DNA from: Scolanthus callimorphus
Taxonomy: Eukaryota; Cnidaria; Anthozoa; Actiniaria; Edwardsiidae
Reading direction: 5' to 3'
Assembly: GCA_033964015.1 (NCBI GenBank)
Contig: CM066914.1
Coordinates: 7,555,831-7,619,830, forward strand
Length of the DNA: 64,000 nt
Position 1 is the first letter of the stretch. Each line of letters begins with the position of its first letter. Below are positions 38,282 through 50,835 of this stretch, in pieces. The notes below the pieces were generated by a model that saw nothing but the letters and a program-made list of their open reading frames with translations, made no database searches and was not told where the DNA came from. The position numbers and the translations under genes are program-made.

Positions 38282-40118
38282 ATGGAACCTTGGCAATACA
38301 GCAATATTCACAGTAAATTCGTCCTCCTGCAACAGCAATTAACAAATGGTAGTGTGATGTCAAAGTGAGTATAAATTTGGATGCCAAAATGGAGTGTTTC
38401 GTTGTAGTTTGGGTTGTGTTTGTGTTCCGTGCCGTGCAGAGTTGATACGTGAAACGTTCTATTGATCTCTTAATCTGTTTCGTATCTGTTTTCTGCTTCA
38501 GTTATGTGTTTTCACATTTGGAGCGCGCTAATGTTGTTTATAGTTCCATAAAGTGGTAAACTATTGCTATTTCGTAAGCTACAGTCTAGCCAGTTCCAAA
38601 AAAGCTGCAGTTAAACCCTGGTACATGTAAAGTGATCTATCAACAAGGGATTTTCAAAGTCTAGTTCATACATACTGTGAACATGCATACTGTGAACAAA
38701 CCCTTGCTCCCTCAAGTCAGTCATGTCTCAAGATTCATTTATTTCTTATGTCAATGTATTTTTTCAACAAAGGCATTCGACCCCCCTCCCCCCCATGCAC
38801 ACATACACACCCCACCCTGGAATTTCCAAATCCCTTTTGTGGCAGAGGTATGGATTTTTTCTGGAATCACAGCCTAGTCTCCTGCATACAAGGACCATCT
38901 GGGACCAAGTCTCAATATTTTTACTGCATTTTCTCATATAATCTTAATTTGTATTTTGCCTGACATCCCAAAGTTTCTCTCCATTTTCTCTTATATTTCA
39001 ATTTCCCTTCTCTTTCATGGGAGTATGGATTTTTCCTGGAATAACATATATCATGCAAACTTTATTCCTATCCATGATATGGTCATTGCAGGCAATCCAG
39101 CAATAATAATGAACAAGTTGCACAAGTGGAATCTATGATGATAGATGGTCCTGGAGTCAAACTTGGGATGAAGAGAAAAGCTGAGGACATGCCTCACTAC
39201 TTACAAGATGCTGTGAGTACAGTAACAAATACAATCAGATTTTGGGAATTAGCTCTAAGAAAATGAAAATTGCCTGTTTCTGAAATCCATAAAGTGCCTT
39301 AAGAAAATAACAGAATTAACAAAATCTTAAGTTATAATCATTGAGCCAGTAAAAGTTATACTTGCTGTAAAACTATATATGACCATGTGGTTACATGTTA
39401 ACAATGCCTTGTTGCCAGGCATTACACCATATATGAACTAAAACTCCTGAAATCCAGCAGTGACCCCAGATAATTACCATAAACTAACCCAAAAGATAGC
39501 TACATGTAATAACCAGAATTTCTAAAACCAAATCAGTTTGACCAGCGCACACTAGATTTATTTATTTTTATCTTTAAAAAATAAAATAATAAAAATGAGA
39601 TTAATATGTGGTGCCCGATGCGATAGCGTTATGGAATTGTTCACTAATCAGGGCTTGAAATTGTGAGCAGCTGGTCACCAATGCGACTAGATTTTTTCCT
39701 CTGACAGGCGACTAAAACTTTTTTTAAGTGCCATATGATTTTTTCTTTTTTATGTACATAAACTGAAAATAATTTATCACTAAAAAAATAGTCTTCCTAC
39801 GTTATGATAAAATGAGAAAAAAGCCTTTCAGATACGCAGAGGTGTAGACATAAATAACACCACCTCAGGAAACCCAAATGACAAAATGTGACAGAAATAA
39901 CATCACCACAGGCAGCCCAAATTGACAAAAATTAACTGGTGACTAAACTGCTTTTCAGGCAACCAAAAACGATGCTAAGTGGGCCAAATTTTCAGACTTT
40001 CTCACCTGGGGCGACTGCATAGAAAAGTTAATTTCAAGCCCTGCTAATGCACAAGCCACATTAGTAACTGACTCTTTGTAATCAATTTCAGAAAAGAAGT
40101 TCCCAACTCAATTGCTGA
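38282..40118 (+). CDS. Small protein of 76 residues, unidentified
   Basis: Three exons, 38282-38364, 39092-39212 and 40092-40118, join exactly in phase with good GTGAGT donors and CAG acceptors. The product starts MEPWQYSNIHSKFVLLQQQL, is rich in Gln and Asn in the middle (KQSSNNNEQVAQVE), and ends with a basic patch around KLGMKRKAEDMPHYLQDAKR. That patch could be a bipartite nuclear-localisation signal. There is no signal peptide or membrane segment. I do not recognise the family; weak similarity in length and Lys/Arg-Glu pattern to HCFC1R1 is not enough to name it. It is divergent from CLASRP. The model rests on splice sites and phase, not on a known homologue. Confidence 0.6.
39649..40043. 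mobile_element. 395 bp DNA transposon with CAGGGCTTGAAATT ends
   Basis: Inverted ends CAGGGCTTGAAATT are flanked by CTAAT on both sides (39644-39648 and 40044-40048), a 5 bp target duplication. It lies in the last intron of the 76-residue gene. A related fragment with TCGCC/GCGACTAGAT motifs is at about 30820-30910. Confidence 0.75.
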
Positions 40119-41507
40119 ACATAAGATGGACACCAAAGAAAGAGCAAGATAAACTGGATAAACATCCTGATAAACAAGTTTTAACTAGTTATATACCATT
40201 AGTCTTTTTTAACAGAAAATTAAGTGTGTGACTTTTGTCAGAAACATTCTGCTTTTGTATAAAACTATTTTTTTAAAGTTTGTATGTATATAAAATGTAA
40301 CTTTTATAAGCTTTTTTTAAAGTGTGTCTCTTTGATAAACATGTAAACCTGAAAGATAACACTGTCATCTATAATATCATGACACAGGCTCTGGAAGGGT
40401 ACCTGCAGGATCCAAGATTTGGCAAAATTGTGGTGCAGGATTGGGGAATTAACACAATATGAGACGGGGGGAGTGGGAATTATATAAATTCAGACCCAAG
40501 ATGTGGGATTCTTAAATCTGTAATTTGGGAAAATGTGATGCATTTGCTGCCATGTTTTCTGTATTTTAGATTTCAACATTCCCAAAAGCACGGGATACAG
40601 GATTTTCGAGAATAAGCCAACCCTTTCCAGACCCTGATGACAAAATGGATATTAATTGCTTTTACTTGCTTTCAAGAAGTGTAAAAAAATATTTTTCTGT
40701 TTAAGTTTCATGTACATTTATATCCATATGTTATTCACTTTACCATATTTATTAAGAAAGATGAAATAAACCATTTCAGCCCTGCAATTTATAACATTTT
40801 TACTACTCAATGTCACTATACCATTTATTTCGTTAATGTCCACTGTGAGGTGGTTAAATGATGTTGCTGCCCTCTTCCATGCCTTTTGATCCCTTGTCTT
40901 TCCTAATGTGAGGCTGTTCACCCTCAAGTGATGGGGTGACCACCTGAAACCATGATTTTCTTGGTCCCTTCTTCTGTGGCCAACTACTTCAAAGTTCCTG
41001 ATGTTTCAAAGTTCCAGAGATGACAATTCCAAGTAATGGATTACAGTTAAACAGGGTCAGCAGAGCCCCCCCCCCCCTACCTTGCCATACAAATGAGCCA
41101 ACCCCCTTCCCCCACTTTGAAAACTGTTCTGCCAGACCAAGCATTGAATGAATTGAATATAGAGCCATGTGAAACTCTCACAAAAGGCTAGTGCAACTCT
41201 TTCCAGGACACTGATCCTCCCCTCACCAGTCCTAACCACACGACATAGCCCCTTATCCGCATGCCTCATAAGATGACACCCCAACTAGCTCTACCTATAC
41301 TAGTGCAGAGGTGTCTACTCGTAGGTAGGGAATGGGGCTTGGGATATACTCCCTTCCCCAATTTATTAAGCCCCTTTCCCCACATTTTTTTAGAAAAGCT
41401 CATGCATTTTCTGTAAGTATAATTCAATTAAAAAACGGCAGGTTTCCGTAGTTCAGTACCTCAAATCTCACAATTAACGAGACTACAGCCTATCTCCGCG
41501 AGCTGTG
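40119..41507. other. Intergenic region before the BEN-domain gene
   Basis: No exon supported. It includes the 3' UTR of the 76-residue gene and A/T-rich sequence up to about 40850, then a C-rich stretch near 41065-41120. Frames here are short and show no family match. Confidence 0.5.
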
Positions 41508-44500
41508 ATGGATAGTTCAAAGGTAGTACTGGGCTATGGAAAACCAGGGTCCATACCTGGGAAGTTGTCGAGGGTGGCAAGCCACAAAATACAGTTGGGA
41601 CGATCAGTGATGTTCATTTGGAAACAGTGAGGCACCCACCCGAACCCGTCCCTGGTGTATAAAGAGGAGACGCAATTGGAGACCCCAATCCCACAGGGAA
41701 TCCATTCGGACTGGACGTGACATTCCGTCACTTCTAGCCCGAATATTACATATGACTCTGTTTCTGTGACGTGATTGTTTCGTCACTGTCTACACGGCTG
41801 AAACAATCTTAATTTCCAGTTTGTTGGAAGTATTCTTAGGTTTTGGAGGAGTTGCAGAGTTTACCCGGTTAACAAAGTGGAGATCTCCGCGCCAACTTTG
41901 TTATTGCGTGTATTCCATTTTCCTGATTCCCAATTCATTGTTTTAATCATTTTCTAGGGATTATGCCAAAGCAAGTCTCGTGCGCCATCTAAATCCACGC
42001 TTCTCTTGGATGTCTATACGCAAACAGACGAGTCAGCAGTGTGTTCTCAAGATAAGGCTTTGGTATGTGTTAGTGACGCGGACAGTGGCGTATGGGGGCG
42101 TATGCAGCCTATATAGGCCTGCAGGCACGGGACTGCAAATTTTTGGTGTGACTTTGGTACAAGTACCTCACTGCATTCATGAGCTTGGCCTTTAAAATTG
42201 CACAATCCTGTGAATGTCCTATACACCCCTGGCGGATGCCGAGATGCAAGGCGCGAGTCTCTCGCTTGTTTAGCCCGCGTAGCGTTCGCGTGTGTTTCAG
42301 GGAAACGAAACCCAGGAAAGCGGTTAGAAGTTCGACGAGCGAGGTTTTTGGCCGGGAGGCTACCGCGTTTTTTTTACCTCATCCCCCGCTATTAAAATTT
42401 TCGCTTTTTTCCTCATACATTTACTGCATCTCTCCCGCTAAATTTCCTTGAATTTGCAGTTTGACCCAAATCTCCCGCTTTCTTGACTTGTTGGGTTGAC
42501 ATCTACGAGGGTGTTTTTCGGAAATTCTGTTTTCAAAACGACACATTTTTGAAATACCAAAGTACTACCAGGCTCAGAGTAGTCTATCATGTTTATTAAT
42601 CGCATTTTATTCTTTATTTCTTCGTTCGAAGGCGAAAATTTCACAAGAACTTTTGTCAAATCAGACACGTCTTGATGGCATTGAAAGATTGCTTGGTGTT
42701 CTTCACGAGAAAATCTCGCTACTGGTGGCATCGAACAACGTCCAGGAACAGAGACGGGTGGTCGAGAGACAGGTGAGTTGAAGTGGGAGGGGGTTGCACT
42801 GGTTTATTAGCCTTATTTTTTGAAGCTTCAACTCCCAAAACTTAAAATGACCTATATTTTTACCTTACCCCCACCTCCCCAAAAAATATATATAGACATA
42901 GATATATTTCAGTCTCTTGATATAACGCAAATGAAAATTTCGAATGCGTTGGATTAAAATGCGTTAGAGTCCCGGGTCTATGGTCTGGAAGAAAATGGAA
43001 GAGGGAGCGGGGTAACACAATGCAGAAAATTTAAAAAAATTGTTTTGAACTGCGCAAAGTTTCTTCAACAAACACCTACATTTCTCAGTCCCAGATTTGT
43101 AATTGTCTACACAGATGTTTATTCCTGTAATATTTATACTTTATTGTAATAAGCCCACAAGCAAGTGCACGCAAGCCCTTGTAGCGTATAGTAGCTAAGT
43201 TTATCTGTATATCTTGAGCATCCCTATCTATCCTATAACGAGGTGTGTTTTATTGTGCCCAGCACCTTGACTAGAATAGAAGGTCTCATGGACTAGACGT
43301 CTAGTACAACATGTGGAAAGCTAGCATCACCAACAAATTTGGACAGTCTTCGTTCCTAACAAACTGTGACCTAAGCATCTAGTATGCATTTATTATGACA
43401 CCTGAAGCTTAGTTTTATACAGCCAAGACCATAACATCATGACATCTTCAGAACTTTTGGTGGGTGTGGCGTTTTTCTATCTATCAATGCATAGAGCGGA
43501 TTTCAGATGACTGTCGGAAGTTAATCACACTTGCGTTAATACACGTTTCATTTGGAAGAGATCTTGATTCTTTGTTTAATCAGCCAATCAGAATGTGAAG
43601 ACTAAAATCAAACACACAGTGTCTCTTGTTTTCTTTGGTCACGACTTAACGCAAGTCTTACTTCTTCGTCCCATATTTAGTTTGTTGTTGAATTTGTTTC
43701 GTTTCTGAAATGACACGCCTTGTACCAATATTATAGGTGTGATTAATCCAAAATCTAGGCGTAAATCCACTAGGAGAACACTGTAGAAACTGAAAACACA
43801 GTCGTTTTTTACGCCAAAGTCAAAAAAGTTAGGCGTAAAAGAATTTTTTAGGCGTATTTACGCCTGTATCGGGCGTAATGTCAAGCCCTATTCTGATTGG
43901 CTAAGTGTTTACTTTGCGTTTTGTTTTTGATACTTATCTGAAATCCGCTCTATCTCTCATTCTTTGAAAACAATCGCTTCAACCTAAACACACGAAATTC
44001 GCAGTAAAATTTCTATACTAGACTATTTTAGTACTGACAAAAAGTCAAGCAACTGCATTTTGCCATCACTTGGCGGCGGCGTCCCTCTTTAATTGTGGCC
44101 TCCATCCCCACGCTTTAGATTATATTTGAACTGATAACCGAGTCTTTCCTCCATGCATTGTAAGAAATTTTCTTCTACGTTTTCGTAGTTATCATCTGTG
44201 ACCCACTTCATAAGTATATTATCCATGTACTGTCTTATGTGTTCATCTATAGCTTGGTTTCCATAGCGGTGTTCGCCAAGCCTACGTCTTAGGTTGTTTG
44301 TTTTTCCTAAGTAAATATACGTCACATTATTCCCCTCAGCCTCACCAAACACATAGATTCCCCCGTCTTCGGGCGCTTTGTTTATTTCTTCAGAACTGAA
44401 GCGACGCCATATTTTATTTTGAAGCCTAGCACAAATTGATCTTGCCATGTTCTACAAGATAAAAGTCATTACTGTTATTTTTATAATTATTTGAACTCTT

Positions 44501-47500
44501 ACTCCCAATTTCCAATCGCGGCCAAACAACATTTTGGCTGCCTTCAATCAATTGGCGTTTCCCTGATCCAAACCTTCAAAGACTTTTGGTTCATATTATT
44601 TTAGATGGGCAATTATGTATTCAAACTTCGGCACCGATTCCGGGGGCTGTAAAGAGTTTAAAGTAGTAGTAAAAATCACAGGAAAGTCGGTGCTAAGGGG
44701 GCGAGGGACTTCCCATATTTTAGGGGCGGGCGTGCTCGTCGGGAACTTTCGATTTTACCCCTAAAAGGTACCTAAAATGGCGTCGCTTAGTTGATTTTGA
44801 CAGGTACCAACTGCAACAAGAAGTATTTTCCCTCGTAATTTTCTCTCGTATTTTTTACGAAGGAAAATACGTCTGAAATTCAGGCTACCAACAAGTGTGA
44901 TTTGCTTGATTTGCTAGAACGGACCTCTAACAGGTACCAGGCAGGTACCTATCAAAAAAAATGCAAGTTTTCGAATTTTACCCCCTAAAAGGTACCACAA
45001 GCCTGATTTTAAACCCTAAAAAGTACGACGAGCACCCCGCCCTAAAAATATGGGAATCCCCCCCCCCCCCCCCCCCCCCGGGTTGAAAACAAGAGTGTGC
45101 TGTGAGATTTGGCTTGAAAATAACACGCCTGTAACATGTTAATAATATGAGCTCAGGGATCAAAGCCTAAAATATGGGCGGGATCAGGGCTCCGGGATCA
45201 GAGTGGGGATCAATAGTTGTTTCAGGTCCGGATCCAGCATCACATTTTTTATGACAACAGGGATCATAAATTAAAGGTAACAAATTGGGCTCAGGGATCA
45301 TGTGATTACTGCCAAAAATAAGGGAACTGTGTGAGGCAAATATACCATGTGCCCCTCGACCATGTTTTTAAAAATATTTTGTTCGATCGATTGCCAAATT
45401 TATTCGATTGCAGAATCAAATAATTTCATTTGAGGAGATACTTTGTGAGCCGGCAGCCGAGTTACGAATAAAACGTATACCAAAGAAAGTGCCTAGGAAT
45501 CAGAGATTAGGAGTGAATGAAGACAGATCGAAATGTTTCGTCTAATAAAAGTAGAGATATTTGTCGGGAACAGAGGGGATTCCCCTTCTTCGCGGTCACG
45601 CAACGTACGCTAAAACGAAAAAGGCGCCATTTGACATTTGTATATCTGTCTAGACTTGAGTTCCTACAGTATTATAATGTATTTTGAGAAAAGTAAATTT
45701 GCAATAGACCAAAAATGAGTGGTCGAAAGGAATGAATTTCTTCATGAAAATACGCTAAAACCTCACTTTCACCACGCGGGCCACCGCGACTCACAGGAGC
45801 GTGGAAATACCGTCCGTTAAATGACACTTTTTGAGAAAAATCCAACACTTGAAATCAAATTAAAAGGCGATTTTCTTGTCTTCTCTACTGTTCCCTGGGG
45901 TTTAAGAGCACGTTTTGAGCGGGAAATCCGATGTTGATAACTAGAAGGGAAAGGAACGATGAAAAAAGATTCCTGATTTGACAATGAGTCTGAGTTTATA
46001 CTCACCGATTTACGAAGCTCCTGTTTGGAAACAGAGATGTAGTGTATGCCTTGGTTGATAGGAGATTCTGGACGTGACGGCTGCTTGGTTCTTTATAAAT
46101 GCTAACTATGACTTCATAGCTATTTTAGTCTTAGCCAATCGTAGTGCAGTATGCCAGACAAGTCTGGGCATGTTTTCGAGTTTGGCGCCAAAAATGATCT
46201 TATTCAAATTGTAATTTAGTGTATTCCCCCGTGTCACGAAGAAAGATGATTACTCAGCAAGTCTCAGCAAAGTTTTAGTACGATTCTTTCATAGACTTCC
46301 CCTCCCTGGTTCACGCTAGCATTACTGTTATTTTGTTGCTTTTTTAATTCTGCAGTGTGAACCAATCCCTATGTATTAATTTGAGATATAAAAATATAAA
46401 ATAACAAGTTCAAAAAGGCGCCAGAATTTTCTGCACTATTGATAATTAAGGGGACTACGATTATTTGGCGCCAGAAATGATCTTTCTGGATCTTTGAAAT
46501 TTATTGGGGATTCTCCCCGTGGTGAAGAAATTGATTACTCAGCAAAATAGTGTTCCACCTGTAATAAATGCACCACGATGTGTAAATTATCGAAAATTAC
46601 ATATAACTTTATTTCAATTCGGATTTCCTTTAGCAAACAAGATGCTAGTTTCTCCGAAAAAAAAGAGTACAATTATATAAAAACAAACAAACAAACGAAA
46701 ACATAAAGAGTTTCAACAGATTTCTGTTACACAAATGTGTTTTTAAAATAATAAAATGAAATGAAATATACATGAAATGAAATAACAGTGACAATATTTA
46801 AAACGCGCTCCCGCAGTACGTTCAAAAAAGGCGCCGGAATCTTCAGTGATAAGGGAATGCTCCCCGCTAGTATAGTTGGGGATCTCCCCTTGTATGAAGG
46901 CCCTTATACAAGTTTTACACCAGCCTTGCACATTTGAATATCAGGGTAGATATGGGCTCCTGGGTAGATATATTTTAGATTGAATGATCACCTATTGATG
47001 TAGGATGTAGTTCCTACGATGTAGATACTTAATATTGGCTTTTCTTGCAGGGACATCGGAATTCTCTGTCGCCCGAAAGCTTACCTCGCTCACCACAAAC
47101 TGCGCATGCCCTGAACTCACCACCAGCACCATCTCTATCTCCAGGACTCCCTGGCTCCGCAGCACAGGTAACCCAATTGAATGCTTTGGGTTAGTCAAAG
47201 AGTTTCACCCATATCATATGGCAGGACAATCTCGATCCCAGAGCCCTGCATTTTCCAATCTATTGTCTGAGACCCCGTTCACACGAGAACGGTACAAAAC
47301 CGGATCGGTACAATTCTGGTACGGTACCGTCGCGCGTTCACACTGGACCTGCGTTACCGGACCGATTTTGGCACGACTAGGTCGTGTGAACACTGTTGCA
47401 AAACGTGTCAGAATTGTACCGGTACCGTATGAACAGGTGGTACCGTACCAGAATTGTACCGGTCCGGTTTTGTACCGGTCTTGTGTGAACGGGGTCTGAG

Positions 47501-50027
47501 AGGTTTCAATTCGCAACGAAAAGCTGTCCCGACAAAATTCTAGCTTAACCACAGAACCTTTAGGAACTGCAAAACTATATGTCACGCCCATCGGACAGGG
47601 TCTTTCAAAATACCGTTGTTTTGACCGCTTGCCTGGCTACATGATCAACAGAGTACTGCCAATGGCTGGTCACAGGGGATGGGTGAATCTGCTGGCGAGC
47701 TGAAGTCACCACTGGAAGTCAATATTCAAGACGTCGAACCAAACACCTCAGTCCCTCTAATAATATGTTCCGGTGATCATCCGAGCCACAGCATGACCAT
47801 GAATGTTCCTGTGACTGACCTCATTAATGGGAACGTCACTCTGCCAGGTGAGGAGCTGATCGTATTGTAGCGGAGCTCCTTTAGCGACCGAAGGCCGCAG
47901 AGCGGAGCACCATAGGTATCGCAGGAAAAATACAATAGCTCAAAGTATAACTCAGATATATGAACGAATTCGTTTTTCATGGTTCAGCGTGAGTACTGTG
48001 GTCGTGTCCGTAAGTTTCTGCGTGCATACCACAGGCAACCCCAAAACCGTCTCTCAGTTTGGTGGGAAAATACTACGCGCGTGTGAAAAATACGTAACCG
48101 GGAGCTCTGCTTTAGCCAGTCGCTAATCCATTTATTAGCTGTTTCAGTAGCCTGCGTAGCAAGCGTTCTGGTGGAGTTTTAGGGCAGAGCAATATTGCGA
48201 AAAGCGCGAAAAAGGGGACGAGCGCCGCCCAAGCATCGAGTGGGCTTTAGGCAACTGGGTTTTTTTTCTGCGTAGTCCATAAAACCCGTTTGAGCCAATC
48301 CGATCTTTGACCAGTTTCGCCTAGATCCTGAATTTTAGTGTCATATCAGGCCTTAGATTGAAGTCCTCATTGTAAAGGAAACAATATTACTTTACAATAT
48401 CTCGCTCGTATTTAGCAAATAAACGAACAAAAGACAAGAAAACAAACGAAACATGAAAACAGAGCAACATCATTTAATGCTGCTATTGAATGCGCCTGCG
48501 AATGGTTCAAAGGCGCGGTTCGCCTCAAAACATATGCGCGCGCGGCCTATGTCCACGCGCATTGTTCGCTTAACATTTCTCTCTTTTAACGGACGTGATA
48601 TTAAAGGGATATTTTTGTAGTCTACCCTTGATATAGGCCTACGATTACGTCCAATTACTTTTTTCAAGGTGGTGAATCAGTTTCGGTGATGAGGGGATGC
48701 TGGCTTGGAAATAGGCTCGATCCAAACTCTCGAGTTTGGTACTGCGGTGACCCCAAACCCCTGATGCAGGCAGAGATTTCAGGAGGCAATCCTGCCAAGC
48801 TGTCGCTAAATTTGTTAGAAGCCTTGTTTACACGAAGCGAAATGGCCGCATCGAACGTGTCCGGGGCACGTGGTCATAATGTCTTGGACCCTATCAAGAT
48901 CACAGCCATCCAAGGTAGGCAATGATATGAAAGTATTATCTATATAGATATACGTCTGCTGGTTTCATTTCCCCATAAAGTCCTGGCCAAACGAAACTCA
49001 ACTCCTCACGCAAGTTTTGCGGGACTGCACTGAAGTATCTCCTCCCCACAGCTTCCCGGCTTGTGACCTCGCGGGGGAGGCTCTGTTGACAGCCAGACGC
49101 ATGCGCGAGATTTATACAGAGGCACAATCTCGTTCCCAGAGCCCTGCATTTTCTGCGCATGCGTCGCCAAATTATGGGGTGGCGACGCATGCGCAGAAAA
49201 TGCAGGGCTCTGGTAACGAGATTGACTGAGGCGTTGATAGAAAGATCCTCCTGCGCATGCTCCAACATTGACAATCAGCGAAGTCCTGAAACGGCTGTCA
49301 CCAGAGCCTCCCCTGCGAGGTCACGAGCCGGGGAGATTTGGATATGAGAATGGGCCTGAAAGCCGAGGCGTGCTGCTGCGCGAGAATGAACTGTATGAAA
49401 CAGGCGTGGAAGAAGGATATAATAAAGAGTATAATAAATAACCGCTTACACTAACTACATACTACCGAACACGAAAGAAAAGACAACTAGTGAGCAATAG
49501 ATCAAAACCTACACGTCATGAAATTCCAGATGTGCAGTATTACCGCATTCATGGCAAACCGCGGCGAGCCAAAAGAGCTATTTTTTTATCACAGTCACAA
49601 TGGTCCACTATAACAATAACGAATTCTTTGTGTGTTCGTTTTCATGGTAGCGCATGTGAATTACAAGTTCCCTCTGTCGTCCGAGAAACAGGAGCTACGG
49701 TGGCAGCTACTCAAGCCTCGTATTGACAGCAAATGCCGCGCGCAGAGACGAATCCAGAAAGAACAAGGCGCGTGCACGACTGACCAATCAGGCGCTGGAT
49801 CAGCATTCACAAGGCGCAACCGACGTGCTTCGAGGACACCGAGGGTCAACATCAGCACGGATGTGAAAAATGAACTTTTATATGGCTCGAGTGCTAAGTT
49901 CCCCGCTCGAGAGGAACGGTCAGAGGTGGTAGTGGAAGGGACTGAGGACGGTGATCAAGAAACAAATGCGCTTTATACCCAGAATGCACTTGGATTTGCC
50001 AGCAGCACTTTGCAGCAGCACCAGTAA
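41508..50027 (+). CDS. BEN-domain protein with N-terminal coiled coil
   Basis: Seven exons, all in phase: 41508-41522, 41958-42062, 42632-42772, 47051-47167, 47652-47847, 48669-48914 and 49651-50027, giving 398 residues. The start exon encodes only MDSSK. Residues about 41-87 (ISQELLSNQTRLDGIERLLG...) look like a coiled coil. Residues about 88-190 are Pro/Ser-rich and disordered. The BEN domain spans roughly residues 215-310, with LSLNLLEALFTRSEMAASNV, a GARGHNVLDPIKITAIQ segment across the exon join, and HVNYKFPLSSEKQELRWQLL. BEN domains bind DNA and act in chromatin-linked repression. Coiled coil plus one BEN domain is like BEND5/BEND6. The tail is basic then acidic. The third intron (4.3 kb) contains a GIY-YIG gene on the other strand. 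Confidence 0.88.
44089..44448 (-). CDS. Small GIY-YIG nuclease-fold protein
   Basis: A single-exon frame of 119 residues. The N-terminus carries GGIYVFGE (residues about 29-36) and TYIYLGKTNNLRRRLGEHR (about 43-61), the two strands and helix of a GIY-YIG domain. The family's catalytic pattern seems kept: the two Tyr, the Arg in the first helix, a Glu in the ENFLQCMEER helix, and an Asn near the end (KYNLKRG). It has no reverse transcriptase, zinc finger or other partner domain, unlike Penelope elements or SLX1. A splice acceptor (TTGTAG) lies four bases before the start codon, and a donor (CG/GTGAGT) at about 46006 fits an upstream 5' UTR exon. It lies antisense in an intron of the BEN gene. 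Substrate unknown; it may be of bacterial or mobile-element origin. Confidence 0.85.
   Translation of the reverse strand: MARSICARLQNKIWRRFSSEEINKAPEDGGIYVFGEAEGNNVTYIYLGKTNNLRRRLGEHRYGNQAIDEHIRQYMDNILMKWVTDDNYENVEENFLQCMEERLGYQFKYNLKRGDGGHN
46006..46090 (-). other. Possible 5' UTR exon of the GIY-YIG gene
   Basis: On the minus strand a GTGAGT donor ends a stretch without an ATG-led frame, and the only downstream acceptor adjacent to a recognised start codon is at 44453. The pairing is inference, and the left boundary is not defined. Confidence 0.35.
47271..47496. mobile_element. 226 bp MITE with 58 bp inverted ends, GTACGGTACC core
   Basis: GACCCCGTTCACAC at the left is mirrored at the right, with inverted identity over about 58 bp including GGTACAAAACCGG and GGTACAATTCTGG. 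TGA flanks both ends, a possible 3 bp target duplication. It lies in a BEN gene intron. Confidence 0.85.
49052..49336. mobile_element. Nested foldback element
   Basis: An outer inverted pair (CCGGCTTGTGACCTCGC at 49056-49072 and its complement near 49317-49332) encloses an inner 44-45 bp hairpin with arms at 49124-49168 and 49181-49224. The arm core CAGAGCCCTGCATTTT also occurs once at 47240-47255, so the inner unit is a dispersed family. Confidence 0.8.
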
Positions 50028-50172
50028 CGACAGGTTTAGTACCGTTTTTTACTGCAAGCCTTGTTCACATTAGTTTGTACTGCATCACTAAAGGCGACAT
50101 AACGTTTGTGTTTTTCTTTGGCACAAAATAATTTTCAAAAGTTTATTTATAATTCTTTGGTTTATAGATTTT

Positions 50173-50178
50173 AATAAA
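50173..50178 (+). terminator. Polyadenylation signal of the BEN-domain gene
   Basis: AATAAA lies 145 bases after the stop codon and is followed by a T-rich stretch. Confidence 0.65.
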
Positions 50179-50606
50179 GAAATCTTTTGTATTATTTTGT
50201 TTTATTTTAAATCAACGACTAGAGTGCGCTAACTTTCGACGACAGACCCACCCTACGAATTTAGAGTTGTCCATACCCTTCTGGATTCCCTTTCATTTCT
50301 ACATGACCACGTGGAATTCATCTTTACCAAACCTGGAATTGCATACTTCAATTTCATTTGGTCTCAACAAGAGGCCCATACGAACGACTGTGAGGAAGCT
50401 ATAGGATATCAACCCCGCGAAATATCAGGTTGCTATAGAAACACGCAACCAGTTGGCAACAAAAAGGAGTAGGAGGTTATGTAAGTGTCTTGCGGATTTT
50501 GCTCACTTCAGAAAATCAGGAAATTAAAAGCAACTTTATAATGTGAAAACTACTTAGTCAGGTCGCCAATGTCAAGCATACAATTTCGCTTAAGAAACTA
50601 GTAATT

Positions 50607-50835
50607 CTACGCTATCCAGTTAAGCTTGGAGCGCCCATAGTTTTGTCGACAAGTTTTAACGTTTCGATTTGGTAGTTTTGCGTTTGAAATGACGCGTTGT
50701 AAATGCGAGTTCAAAATGTTGTCAAGGAATGTCGAGACAAAGTTTCCAAATCACGAGCTTTTCCTTGCCAACATTGCGAACTCCACTTGACAACGTACTT
50801 TTGAGACACTTAAAAGCTTAACTGGATAGCGCAGT
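50607..50835. mobile_element. MITE with GCTATCCAGTTAAGCT ends
   Basis: CTACGCTATCCAGTTAAGCT at the left is mirrored by AGCTTAACTGGATAGCGCAG at the right, 229 bp apart. No coding capacity. Confidence 0.65.

Noticed and set aside
49632..49726. ATG at 49632 as a separate gene start
   Set aside because: It lies just upstream of the acceptor of the last BEN exon; the in-phase splice join explains the frame.
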